Shown piece after piece: positions 25,001 through 35,400 of a stretch of 64,000 nt of DNA. The notes beneath the pieces were generated by a model. The model saw only the letters and a list, made by a program, of their open reading frames with translations, was not told where the DNA came from and did not search any database. The stretch lies in contig NC_060207.1 in the NCBI RefSeq assembly GCF_021130785.1, positions 192,408,001 through 192,472,000 of the forward strand, written 5' to 3'. The number at the start of each line of letters is the position of its first letter. Positions within the stretch are counted from its first letter, which is position 1. Source of the stretch: Homalodisca vitripennis. Its lineage: Eukaryota; Arthropoda; Insecta; Hemiptera; Cicadellidae. A program made the translations under genes and the position numbers.

Positions 25001-25647
25001 TTGTATCCGGTGGTGGAGTAAAACTTCATTTACGGTAGGTACAGGATTAATTTGTTAGAGGGAATTGGGCAAGCCTCTCAACCACATAGCACGCTATTGC
25101 CTTAAGTAGATTTATTCCTCTATTAGTAAGCTATTAAGCTGTTAAAAAAAGAACAAATGTAATGTGTTAAGATACTGTACAAAAGAAAAAAACCGTATAC
25201 GAGTCTGCTGTGAAGTTACTGTTATAAATTATGTCACAGTTAAGACTACGTAATTTGGAATATCGTTATAGAGTATTTTTCGTTTCACTTACTAAGTAAT
25301 CTTGCCTAGTTGAATGAATAAAAATAAAACTATTGTTAATACATTCAACACGTGACCTCAGTATAAATTGAACAGTTGTAAGTTATGAAATTCTATCTCC
25401 AAAACTGAAAACGTATGTTTTCAACATTTTATATAACTTAAAACAAATGAATAAGTGAAATATGACACTATTCAAATAATTGGTTGTAAATATATGCACA
25501 TTTAATTGGAACAAGTAAATAATTAAAGGGTTCTGGAATATTTTGTAGAATAAGTCAATTTAAAAGTATCTAAAAAAATGAAACTGTGTTCATGCCGTAG
25601 ACAGCACAATTTAAACATTTCGACATTTGCAACTCTACTTACTGCAT
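15271..25647 (-). CDS. Secreted lipocalin of the apolipoprotein D/Lazarillo family, six coding exons
   Basis: Coding exons in order on the minus strand: 25647-25643 (ATGCA), 22051-21940, 21835-21699, 18917-18826, 16700-16602, 15410-15271. All five introns have GT-AG ends and the phases fit: 585 nt, 194 codons plus stop. Residues 1-20 form a signal peptide (AAALCLFSLAVQGQ core). GRC at 24-26 and the NKWYE version of the lipocalin G-x-W motif at 42-46 follow, then RCVNTVYQLN (60-69), INGTAVLADP (92-101), RLIVTF (107-112), the ApoD hallmark GDYWVLGTDY (122-131) with YSC (138-140), and WYLSRE (152-157). Cys26, 61, 140 and 192 correspond to the two ApoD disulfides, and there is an extra Cys132. 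NSS (69) and NGT (93) are possible N-glycosylation sites. ApoD-type lipocalins carry small hydrophobic ligands outside the cell and are linked to stress resistance and lifespan in insects; this ligand is unknown. Introns hold tRNA-like repeats, microsatellites and a LINE end. Confidence 0.94.
16602..16700 (-). CDS. Lipocalin coding exon 5
   Basis: Acceptor CCATTTTCAG, donor ACT/GTGAGT. Codes for FTVKGDYWVLGTDYCNYAVV and YSCQD, the most diagnostic ApoD block. Confidence 0.95.
16885..17000. repeat. Compound microsatellite, ACT(TA)n units
   Basis: Repeated ACTTATATAT... units of growing length within lipocalin intron 4, directly next to the tRNA-like repeat copy 2. Confidence 0.9.
17004..17238 (-). 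repeat. tRNA-like short repeat (SINE/MITE), copy 2, full length
   Basis: The element contains a tRNA-like segment at 17073-17142 on the minus strand. It has an acceptor stem pairing 6 of 7 bases, a GTGT...GCAC D-arm, a TTCAC/GTGAG anticodon stem and a perfect CCGGG/CCCGG T-stem with TTCGAGT. The A box and B box for RNA polymerase III are well formed. The anticodon loop reads CCGGCAA (GGC) and lacks the usual U33, so a working tRNA is unlikely. The tRNA-like part sits inside a 17-base inverted repeat (ATTGAATCGCAAAAAGT and ACTTTTTACGATTCAAT). The outer parts are shared with copy 3, ending at GATCGGAAGACCAAATACC. Confidence 0.85.
17239..17310. repeat. AT microsatellite
   Basis: About 70 bases of pure alternating AT, starting exactly where the tRNA-like repeat ends and finishing where the next short element begins. 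Confidence 0.95.
17312..17783 (+). mobile_element. Non-autonomous element ending in CTAG, possibly Helitron-like
   Basis: Begins AATGTTTGTGTGTTTGTCC then CGTAAACTATTTAACC, similar to the starts of repeat family A, and ends GCGAAGCCGCGGGATACAGC then TAG, followed by T. Such starts and GCGAAGCCGCGG...AGCTAG ends are common in short non-autonomous insect repeats. A CTAG/T terminus fits a Helitron, but I do not see a convincing 3' hairpin. Confidence 0.5.
18826..18917 (-). CDS. Lipocalin coding exon 4
   Basis: Acceptor TTTGCATTTCAG, donor TTTTT/GTAAGT. Codes for DNKHQGINGTAVLADPSKDE and GRLIVTFHPF, the middle beta-strands of the barrel. Confidence 0.94.
18957..19022. repeat. AT microsatellite in lipocalin intron 3
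   Basis: Alternating AT with a short TATATATTATACGTGATAAC interruption at its left end. Confidence 0.9.
19800..20120 (-). repeat. tRNA-like short repeat, copy 3, followed by a partial second copy
   Basis: 19800-20043 aligns along its length with 17004-17238. The tRNA-like part is at about 19880-19949 and has more mutations (ACTGGGACTCGAACTCGTAT), which would break its T-stem. The sequence from 20055 (CATTCTTTAAATTTGTTTAA) repeats the left edge of the element again, so a second truncated copy lies in tandem. It is in lipocalin intron 3. Confidence 0.8.
20394..21150 (+). mobile_element. LINE 3' end (C-terminal RT region and 3' UTR)
   Basis: An open frame of 128 codons to a stop at 20778-20780 matches the C-terminal domain of CR1/Jockey-type LINEs. 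It has a KILKLVHSILK stretch, RSTRSGSYILRMP, and the typical MACRLWNALPQTIT box. The 3' UTR ends with a hairpin (AGGGCCATGCGGCCCT at about 21101) and AAAATAAAG near 21140. It is 5'-truncated, as is usual for LINE insertions, lies in lipocalin intron 3, and runs opposite to the gene. The same family recurs at 41435-42075. Confidence 0.8.
21341..21565 (+). repeat. Dispersed repeat family B, copy 1
   Basis: Aligns with 23705-23966. Shared blocks: ATTTATTC, CCATTATGGTTAC against CGTTATGGTTAC, CCATGGAGC, AAGCTTCATA, AGTGTATAGGTCAGTT against AGTATATATTAGTTC, and GTGATAGG near the end. Old and diverged. Confidence 0.55.
21699..21835 (-). CDS. Lipocalin coding exon 3
   Basis: Acceptor GGTTTCAG, donor ACGA/GTAAGT. 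Codes for YMNKWYEQAGYNTEATRYNL and RCVNTVYQLN, holding the lipocalin G-x-W region in the form NKW and the second structural Cys. Intron 2 is only 104 bp. Confidence 0.95.
21940..22051 (-). CDS. Lipocalin coding exon 2 (signal peptide and N-terminus)
   Basis: Acceptor CTTCATCTTTAG, donor CCCGAA/GTAAGA. Codes for the hydrophobic core of the signal peptide, then QAFSWGRCQQLPVVQDFNVP, the typical ApoD N-terminus with its first structural Cys. Confidence 0.94.
22052..25642 (-). other. Lipocalin intron 1 (3.6 kb)
   Basis: No second gene seen inside. It holds dispersed repeat family B copy 2 at 23705-23966. First introns of this size often carry enhancers, but none can be pointed to here. Confidence 0.75.
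23705..23966 (+). repeat. Dispersed repeat family B, copy 2
   Basis: Contains ATTCCATGGAGCGACATGC, ATAAATAAAGCTTCATAC, TTCGTTTTCGAGATGTGG and CACGAGTGATAGGCTTCGCT. The last two blocks also match the minus strand of 30725-30950. Confidence 0.6.
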
Positions 25648-25690
25648 GGTCCGATAGTCTTGATCCCGCTTGTTTCTTCTTCCAACGACT
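25643..25690 (-). CDS. Lipocalin exon 1: short 5' UTR plus ATG CA
   Basis: The ATG is at 25647-25645, followed by CA and a strong donor (ATGCA/GTAAGTAG). Joined to exon 2 it gives MQHILAAALCLFSLAVQGQ, a proper signal peptide. This start was chosen because exon 2 has an in-frame stop upstream of its acceptor and no ATG of its own, and because the phase fits exactly. The 5' UTR would be about 43 bases. Confidence 0.85.
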
Positions 25691-25717
25691 AAACCGTAAG
25701 CTGATGTGACTTTTATC
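25687..25717 (-). promoter_or_regulatory. Lipocalin core promoter: TATA-like box and initiator
   Basis: On the minus strand a TATA-like GATAAAAG (25717-25710) lies about 27 bases ahead of an insect-type initiator TTAGTC (25692-25687, likely start at 25690). Spacing and position relative to the ATG fit a TATA promoter. The satellite array begins 17 bases further upstream. Confidence 0.6.
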
Positions 25718-25733
25718 TGAGAGGAGATGCAAA

Positions 25734-27305
25734 GTCGTAAACGTCAGAATAGTCGTAAATGCACAACAAATGCAGTGAAAACGTCGTCAGCCACTGAGTC
25801 GTGCTAATATCGCTTACCGTAACTGTACTCGTGTTACCGGAGGTCACAGTAGCTTTACCGCCACGCTACGTCGCGTTGTAGTCGTAAACGTCAGAATAGT
25901 CGTAAATGCACAACAAATGCAGTGAAAACGTCGTCAGCCACTGAGTCGTGCTAATATCGCTTACCGTAACTGTACTCGTGTTACTGGAGGTCACAGTAGC
26001 TTTACCGCCACGCTACGTTGCGTTGTAGTCGTAAACGTCAGAATAGTCGTAAATGCGCAACAAATGCAGTGAAGACGTCGTCAGCCACTGAGTCGTGCTA
26101 ATATCGCTTACCGTAACTGTACTCGTGTTACTGGAGGTCACAGTAGCTTTACCGCCACGCTACGTTGCGTTGTAGTCGTAAACGTCAGAATAGTCGTAAA
26201 TGCACAACAAATGCAGTGAAAACGTCGTTAGCCACTGAGTCGTGCTAATATCGCTTACCGCAACTGTACTCGTGTTACTGGAGGTCACAGTAGCTTTACC
26301 GCCACGCTACGTTGCGTTGTAGTCGTAAACGTCAGAATAGTCGTAAATGCACAACAAATGCAGTGAAAACGTCGTCAGCCACTGAGTCGTGCTAATATCG
26401 CTTACCGTAACTGTACTCGTGTTACTGGAGGTCACAGTAGCTTTACCGCCACAATACGTCGCGTTGTAGTCGTAAACGTCAGAATAGTCGTAAATGCGCA
26501 ACAAATGCAGTGAAAACGTCGTCAGCCACTGAGTCGTGCTAATATCGCTTACCGTAACTGTACTCGTGTTACTGGAGGTCACAGTAGCTTTACCGCCACG
26601 CTACGTTGCGTTGTAGTCGTAAACGTCAGAATAGTCGTAAATGCACAACAAATGCAGTGAAAACGTCGTCAGCCACTGAGTCGTGCTAATATCGCTTACC
26701 GTAACTGTACTCGTGTTACTGGAGGTCACAGTAGCTTTACCGCCACGCTACGTTGCGTTGTAGTCGTAAACGTCAGAATAGTCGTAAATGCACAACAAAT
26801 GCAGTGAAAACGTCGTCAGCCTCTGAGTCGTGCTAATATCGCTTACAGTAACTGTACTCGTGTTACTGGAGGTCACAGTAGCTTTACCGCCACGCTACGT
26901 TGCGTTGTAGTCGTAAACGTCAGAATAGTCGTAAATGCACAACAAATGCAGTGAAAACGTCGTTAGCCACTGAGTCGTGCTAATATCGCTTACCGTAACT
27001 ATACTCGTGTTACTGGAGGTCACAGTAGCTTTACCGCCACGCTACGTTGCGTTGTAGTCGTAAACGTCAGAATAGTCGTAAATGCACAACAAATGCAGTG
27101 AAAACGTCGTCAGCCACTGAGTCGTGCTAATATCGCTTACCGTAACTGTACTCGTGTTACTGGAGGTCACAGTAGCTTTACCGCCACGCTACGTTGCGTT
27201 GTAGTCGTAAACGTCAGAATAGTCGTAAATGCACAACAAATGCAGTGAAAACGTCGTCAGCCACTGAGTCGTGCTAATATCGCTTACCGTAACTGTACTC
27301 GTGTT
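25734..27305. repeat. 147-bp tandem satellite, ten full units plus a 102-bp partial unit
   Basis: Units start (GTCGTAAACGTCAGAATAGT) at 25734, 25881, 26028, 26175, 26322, 26469, 26616, 26763, 26910, 27057 and 27204, so each spacing is exactly 147 bp with no indel. Units differ by only a few substitutions, for example GTTACCGG in unit 1 and ACAATACGTCGCG in unit 5. Each unit holds about 13 CpG, in sharp contrast to the surroundings. The array ends in mid-unit at TGTACTCGTGTT. As 147 is a multiple of three, one minus-strand frame stays in register, but most units have a TAG in it, so it is not coding. Confidence 0.98.
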
Positions 27306-30300
27306 GGTTATTCAACTTTTACAAACATTTATTAACAGTAATAAGAAGCAACACATGGTTCTAGAACTAAATCCCCTTGTTGTAAATGAAGTACCGTAAT
27401 GAGAGCACCATACACTAAACTCGCTAAGTGAGACAAACATTAGCACAGTCTAGAGGTATCGTTGGCAGTGGAACACGCTATTCTCACATTGTTCCAACGC
27501 TAAGGGCAGCATTACTCATGCTGGCACCGAGCCGAGGTGGTGCTAATCTGCCAACTAAATAGAACCACCTTATTATAAATTGTTCACTAACGTGAGTTTT
27601 CTATGTACTCTGTAGTAAAACAGTTTTCCCCTCTGCTATTTTTAACGGTAATAAGTATATAAATAAAACTTGAAGTTGGTCCTAATTAAAATTTACGTAT
27701 CGAGTTTTAAAACGTTTCGGACACTGCCCTCTTTAGGAGGGCGCCCTTAACTTAAAATTGTATAATCTCCTTTATAAGACGTTTTTAGAAAGGAAACATA
27801 AAAACAAAAATTTTGCTTGCCTCTTTATTTTTTGAGTCACTTCAGAGAAAATCGAAATTTGGGCGGAATCGACTTATTTTTATTAATATGAATTTTTAAC
27901 TTAACTTGAGCGATTGGAGATTGGAGAAAAATCCTATTTACAGTGATTTTATAAATAAATTGTATTTTAGAATTAAGGCAACTTAAATTTTTATTTTTAT
28001 TTAAAGTTTTAACAAGTGAATTAGTAATTTATATTTAAATGTCAAATGTTTTATTTACATTGTTTGTTGGGAGACATTATAAGATTTGCATTACATCACA
28101 CATTTACATACTAGTTACCAAAAATATATGTACTCGGACTCATTGCAAAGTATAATTTATTATAAATGGCACGTTTACTATAAATGGTGACATTATTGGG
28201 TGTTGATAAATTATGTTGTTTTATACTTGGAGATTATTTATGACGATACCGTTTTGGAAGTATCAAAAGGGCCACTAGTTGAAAAATACAGCTATTGCCG
28301 TGAACGTTTTCCCGCTGTGTCATCTATAGAGTTAACGATCAACATTAAATATCGAGATTGTATTACTCACAACAGAAAGGGTATTCTACAAGGCTAACAC
28401 GATTTTGTAGATTAAAGCGACATTAACTTACTTATTCACATTTTATATAAACTGAAAGATCACATTTGGTTGTCACTTGAAATATTAACATTTACATAGT
28501 TAACATTAACCTTTGAGGAACCTATGCCTCGATAGAAATATAGGCTACAAACTAAAAAAAAACAACATGTAATATTTTACATTGCAATCATTTGTAATCT
28601 TACACTGCATTTATTATAATGTACGAAAAGATCTTACACAATGTAGGTGTATATCAATACTAACAGTTCATCGGAAGAAAATGGGAAACTTGTATTTTGT
28701 TAAATTTCAGATAAAGATTGTTTAAAGCATTCAGTCCTAAGTCATTTCTAAGAAATATTGCTCGAATTATAAAAGCTTAGGAATTTAGAAAGTTTGACAT
28801 TTAAATTTAGCAATTGAAAGATTTCTAGACAATGTGTTTCCAGTGACACCAAGAGCGTGGCAGAAACAAAAGAAAACTTCGCTGCAAACTTCTGCTAAGC
28901 GGCTCTTACCACTTCTCTAAACAATAAAAGTTTTCACACTAACTGAGATTGAGACTGGTATTTGCGATATTTTATATATTCGATGTTTTTAACTGAAAAA
29001 TATAGTTTTTATTTTGTGTTCAGGTTTATTTTACAGCATTGGGAAAGGTTCGGTAAAATCTTTATGTTTGTTAAATGTCTGGATCGAAAGTTTAGTTGTT
29101 TACTAATTAATTGTTTGTGAGTATAATAAAATATAAATTTAACAATGCAATACTATGACTAAAAATATTTTTGGTCAAAAATAACCATGAATCATAATTT
29201 TTACGTTTAGAAAAGATAAAATGGTCTAACGTTGCATGAAAGGTGATTTAAACCTGAAACTGGCTTTTAATTTGACTCACACTCTCTGTTAGACTTTAAT
29301 TACTAACTTATTGTATGTTTATGTATTATTCTCCGTATAATTTTAAACTTATCCCAACATTTACTATATAGTCCTTGCACAATGACAAAACAGTTCAATC
29401 CTCTACATTGAAAATGAAATTATTTTTCATAAATCAATCCAATTACCAGATTTACGATATTAATTACGATATCCAGATCGCACTTTTTATAACTAGAAAA
29501 TTAAACTAGGCAAAGTTTATATAACAATGGAGTAAGAGTGTACATTACTTTGTCCTCGCAGTTATTACTTTGTTAGCATATATCAACATGCCTTATCAAT
29601 CACTTTTAAGCACTATGATTAATGATTAGGCCTAATGAATTTAACAATAAGTCAAGAATAGACATGGATACCCATTAGGTTAGTTTCAAGTTAATAATAT
29701 CCCTTATCCCATGTTATGTTGTGATTAGAAAAATTAAAAAAACAAATGCTCGTATACCATTCCATTTACGTAAACGGAGAATACTTTTATACAACGGTAA
29801 TAGTGATAATTAAATAATACATTTAATACACTAAAACGATTTAAACATAAAAATAAAAAAAAATAGTATTCATTAGATCTTTCATACTAATTTTGTGTGT
29901 ATAAGTTAAATAAAAATAGTATTAATGTTTTATGCATGCTAGAAAATCTTGGACACTCTGAAAGCATTTAAAATATATACTAACTTTGAGAAGTTTCCTG
30001 ATTTATTTTTCTGTTGAAATGGCTAGGGCAAGTCAGTAAGAATGATGTCCAATTATTGTTACCCTGAAGCTACAAGAATGTGACACGCGTCATTACATGG
30101 AAGAGGGAGATATTTAATAGCAGAGAAACACGACTTCATCTTGTTGTTTAATGTTGGTATATGTTGTAACTGTAGGGTAGATTTCGTTCTAATGTACGAT
30201 AAAGTTTATGAAGAATCTTATTACTTCAGGATTTTATTATGTACTGTTAAGAATTACCTTTAGAATGCTCAAAAATATCCGTGGCCCATGACGTTGTTCT

Positions 30301-30724
30301 TTATTGACTTTGAAGAATTATAAATAAGGAAGATTGTGGAACGTATTTATGGAGCTGTGGAACTCCCCAGTTACGTTCGAGGACTTTAGCTGCGCGCGTG
30401 ACCTTGAGTGTGTGGTGATATTCGGGAGGGGTGGCGGGGTAGCATTATGCGCTGCGTCCCGAAAACATTTCCTGTGACTCATGGGTAAAATCCCTCCTTT
30501 CAGGAATCTTATTGACAGAAATAACTCATTACATTCGCTAAAATCAGTCTGTTTTGTGACAGTGCTGATTGTGGTGGAATTAAACAATAAGAGAAAACCA
30601 AATAATAGGAATAATAGGACTTATCATTGTTTTTCAGTTGTTATAGTGTCGTTTAACGTGTTTTTGAAAATAAAGTATTTGTCATTACTAATCTGCAAAT
30701 CAAAATCGTGAGTTAAAGAGATTG
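27306..30724. other. Gene-free stretch upstream of the lipocalin gene
   Basis: No exons recognised. 27400-27560 is richer in GC than its surroundings, and 28850-28940 shares a block (GAGCGTGGCAGAAACAAAAG-type) with 46840-46950, pointing to another old repeat family. 30340-30480 has a higher GC content of unknown nature. Confidence 0.4.
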
Positions 30725-30950
30725 TTGCGCCTTCATCTCAGCGGCTAGCACGTAAACGCACCCGCCCCACAGATAGCGTTTATTTGTTGAAAGTGTATAT
30801 CTGGGCCCTACGAGCACAGCTACATTCCTCCAACTGTACCATGTGCTGAGCTTCACCAGCCTATCGCTCGAGGCTTGAAGATTTTCATTTCTGTCTGACC
30901 CACAATATCTCGAGAACGTACTTGAGTTAAAGGCTTTAACTTTTGCATTC
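30725..30950 (-). repeat. Dispersed repeat family B, copy 3 (inverted)
   Basis: Read on the minus strand it has GTACGTTCTCGAGATATTGT, GTCAGACAGAAATG and CCTCGAGCGATAGGCTGGTG, matching the second half of the copy at 23705-23966. Confidence 0.5.
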
Positions 30951-31585
30951 AATATAAATAAATCCTATTACACGACACATAATGCAGCGTACTCCTCTAT
31001 TGCCGTATATAATAACCATACGTGCCAAAGTTGTAATTTTATGGTGAAAATAATTGAACCAAAATTATTGTATTTTTGTGATATTTAAATCTCAGTCAGT
31101 GAGGGCTAGGAGTGTTACAGAAGCGGTATACGTTAAGTTATACAGATTTCCTGTTTTATAAAAACCAGAATCATACAGTTTGATTTGGTTTTCTTAAAAA
31201 TTACTAAACCGATAAAACGTAGAATTAAATGACTCAATAGTCTATAGCGTAACAAAGCCAAACAACCAGTTATTCTGCTCTTTAACTATATGGCCCAAAA
31301 AATAAGAAATATCTCCCTCTTGGACCAAAAGAAACAAATGTACCATGTGACATTATAAACTCTCATTTTATTTACTACACAAAATGAGACTGGTCACCTC
31401 ATTTTAATATTCATCAGTTTTGGAGCGCGCCCAAAATTGCTCGATTTATTGAGATGGGAGTATGATTAGTGTCACAATACTACCGTTTTAATTGTTGGCG
31501 AACCGATAAGCCTACTGATAGGTGAAGCTCAATCTTGACCTAGAGAGCGCGACGATCTTAGCCACTACTTCGTCGTTGCCGTTTG

Positions 31586-31706
31586 AAGTTCCGCCTGTTG
31601 AGGTATGTTGATTGTGAGGAATAGCGAAGCCGTTCATCACCCCTCTGGTCTTCTCAACCGTCGCTGGACAGTTTTGGGGATTTTATAGACTTTTGAGGAG
31701 AGAGCA
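31586..31706 (+). repeat. Direct repeat pair, left copy
   Basis: About 120 bp shared with 32294-32406: AAGTTCCGCCTG, GTATGTTGATTGTGA, GCGAAGCCGTTCAT and TTTTGGGGATTTTATAGACT. The final 35 bases are almost identical. Confidence 0.75.
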
Positions 31707-32293
31707 GTGTTAATATTACATACTTTGTTTCCAAAATAAAACACTTCAAGAATATTGGCTTGAAATATCTTATGATATTACAACTCTCAAAGTATGCATT
31801 TTTAATCCTGCTTAACGAATCCGGCTTGTAAATAGAATCGATTTTAGCTCATTTTAAATATAGTAATCGATGAATTGTAATTAATTGATAATTTATTTGT
31901 ATGTAATTTATTCATGTAACTTTATGTAATTGATTATTCAAGCTTTAATTTCCTCAAATAGCTATAACTAATGACTGCCCAGTATGAACTCAACATGGTC
32001 AATTTTTGCATTATTTATGAGTTTTATTTATTCATGTTACTTAAACCTTCAGTACATCATTTGCTAAAAGTTAACATAAGGTTTAATTGTTATATACAAA
32101 CTACAGTTATTACAGTTATTGTTCTATACCAAGTACGTTACCACATACCCTATTCTAATATGTGTAAAACTAAACTATGATGTTTGCTCCTATCATATTA
32201 AATTTAAGTTTAAATATTATATTGTCAATCCAAGGCCACTAATAATTAATTCAAGTTAATTAAATACTTACCTGTCCGATAATAATGTTATGT

Positions 32294-32406
32294 AAGTTCC
32301 GCCTGCCGAGATATGTCGATTGTGAATAACGAAGCCGTTCATGGTCTATACCTACTACCACCGCTAGACTGTTTTGGGGATTTTATAGACTTTTGAGGTG
32401 AGAGCA
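32294..32406 (+). repeat. Direct repeat pair, right copy
   Basis: Second copy of the 31586-31706 repeat. The middle part differs by a few indels, while the ends are well kept. Confidence 0.75.
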
Positions 32407-35400
32407 CATTTTAACATCTCTAGGAGCTTTCTATTGAGAGTTACGGTACAGATTAACAGACAGTGATTTAAAAAATCTTTTTAATACAGGTATTGTATTG
32501 GTTTATAAACTCATAATTAATAAATCTGTATATTAAGCAGTGGTAAAACTCATTTAATGTTTAAGTTGGTATTTATTCTTTAAAAATTTACCGAATATTA
32601 TTAAGTATGATTACTTTCTAAGTAATATTTGCCTCTTTATATTCAACATAGTATTACATAATCTAATTAATTAGCGTTTGGTATATGCAATATGTTTATT
32701 TTATTTAAGATAAATGAAATTTTAAAAGTTTAAAATTTTAATATTTTAGTAAAAAGAATAAGTTCTGACTATCATTAAAATCACAAAGTGACGTTGTTGT
32801 TCATTTACAAGTTTCATAATGTTTTTACCTTTGTAGATTTGCACTTCTAGCAGTTTCCAGGCAGTGATGATTATTTGGTGTAATACATATACTGATAACG
32901 GATAGCAGCGTAAATGTCAGCGAGCCCAACAAGGTTATTTACATATTTATAAGATAACAGAATTTTTTATACAACTCATTTCCCCCCATGACCTGTAAAT
33001 GTTTCTAAATGTTAATAGAACGGATTACCATAATAATTATGTTGTCAACTTTGTGGCTGGCTATAAATAACCCTTTTACAGTGGAACAGATGCGACATTT
33101 TATAAATAACTACAGTAGGCCTGTAAATTATATAACCGAATACTATGGACTTTAATATTATAAATAATTGTGTTAATTGTAATTATTTTATTAATAATAA
33201 ATTCTAATTTTTTATTATTTTATCTAAAAATTTTTGCAATTACGGATTGATTGTAAACATAGATTGATTTACAACATTATTCTAAAGTACATATACGAAG
33301 GACGATTTTGGTTTCTCCAAGTGTACCTAGTAATTTTCTCACACAGATTTTCATTTTTGTTTTATTATAACGAGATTTACCAAACTATGAATTCCTAGCT
33401 ATAGGAAACACAAAATTTGTTTCTTTATTATAATTGACCGGTAATACAAGTTAAACCCCATAAAATGTAACAGTAGTTTGATTTGTAATAATGTCAATAG
33501 CATATAAATTATATAAGGAGAAAAAATAACAATATATCATTTACAACAAAATTGACAAAATTCGCTCCAAATTTGTATAAACACGGCATTTGTTGACGGC
33601 ATCCAGTGGCAAAAATAGCAGCGTATCTCAAATAAGTCGAAAAGAAGGATGTTGCCATGGCAACAACTTTGTTGTTATAGGTCGTACTCTTTTGCCTTAT
33701 TCTAATTTAACTTTAATAATGCAGGAAGAGTTATACAAAATATTGCTTTTATAAAATTAAACTGTATACATGGTATCTTGTTAATTAAAAACCCCTTATT
33801 TAAATACTTCTTAAATAATGACAGGTAATTTGTACTATATTTAAACCACTATGTAGTGGACATTAAAGTTTAAAAATCTACTCTCTTAAATATAGGCCTG
33901 CAAGTGCCTCCTTTAGTAGCTAAAAGCGTTCATACTCAACCCAAATATAACCCTATCGCTCGATATACCAACGTACCTCTACGAAGTGGCTTTTAACTAC
34001 TTGCCTAAATTATCGAAAAGCGTAAGTTGTCATAAATTATCAAGAAAATTGGACCGTTCTATGGTTTTTCTAACTACATTGTTACATTATTTAATTTTAT
34101 CTTGCATTTTGGCTTGGATTACTTGTTATTTCGCACCAAATAAATCAAAATCTCAGCAATACCGAAAGTCTCCAGATAGGGAAATTAATTTTGATTAGTT
34201 AGCTATCAACAGTTTAAGCGTAATTCAGGATACTTTTAAAGATAAACATGGCAATTATTAATCCTTTATAATATGAGAAAAAAATGACATTATATTATAA
34301 GATTAAGCTTTTGAATGGTTTTAAATGGACGTGACATGAGAGTTTAGTTTGAGTTTCTAGGTTAACATCCCGTCTAAGATTAACGGACACATATTTTGTA
34401 GAAGTGACTGAGCCTAATAATGTTAAGGCTTTAGTTAGATCCTACGCTAGTTACTCGAAACAGAATAGGAGTAGACAACAAAATTTGATATTATAATCTA
34501 AAATGTATGAATAATATCTTTGTGACTTTAATGTTAGAGTGGTAAAGATTTTCTAAATATATTTTTGTAAAACAAATGGGTTCTTGTATTGTGATACAAA
34601 AAAGTTAAATTTCCAACCCAAAATGTTGTTGAGTAAAAATAAACGCTATTATTTATTTGGGAGGAAAATACATTTATAGTACAGTAAATGTTCAGCCGTG
34701 AGTAGGCCGAACATTGTCACGTTGGTAAGAGATGGCGAGAATGATGAGATCTGGGAGACGTAAGTTTACTTATGTACTTCGGTAGAATGTGACGTCACCA
34801 GCAATATCCTGCCATTTCCACTTACTCGCCAGCTGTACAAATAAACCAGAGTCGCGTCTTATGACTTCTGAGAGTAAAAGTTTCTTGAGACTCTCTTTAC
34901 CAGTATTTGTATGTAATTATAAGGAACTATATTTGATTCTCAGGATACATGTACCTCTATCTTCAGAAAATTGTACGATTCTTTAAGCACAATTATAATA
35001 ACCTCATTTGGTTTTAAAACCTGATCAACATGTCGAGTTTTTATAAAAAACTATAGTTGTAACAAAGATGTTATTTTAAACCAGCAACAATCTTACACAG
35101 CTGAAAATATTCGTAAATCTTACCTATAACTAAAGTTTATAAAGTGGTTTATTTGGTCTTAGGAGACAAGATGCTTAGTACGTCAGTCCTGTCTGGATTT
35201 AATTTAAAACTCAAAATGTATCCAATATATCTACGCATCTAATGATGTTAGTTAAAAATTCTATACCATTATGTTCAAACATAATGTTATAGAATTCTAT
35301 AACATTCTATAGCAAAATGTTACTTTTCTTAAAGAACATAAAACAGTTGAAACCCAAATGTACCAAATATTGTTATTTATATATTAATAGATTTAATCTA

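Noticed and set aside
26307..26582. Minus-strand open frame with a 49-residue repeat inside the 147-bp array
   Set aside because: It is open only because one unit (unit 5) changed a TAG to TAT. All other units have the stop, so it is chance in a repeat whose length is divisible by three.
25734..27305. CRISPR array or centromeric satellite
   Set aside because: There are no spacers between units, so it is not CRISPR. A single short array beside a gene promoter gives no reason to call it centromeric.
33986..34198. Small membrane protein downstream of the X-box
   Set aside because: One hydrophobic segment in AT-rich DNA is expected by chance; the start is not ATG, and no splice or family evidence supports it.
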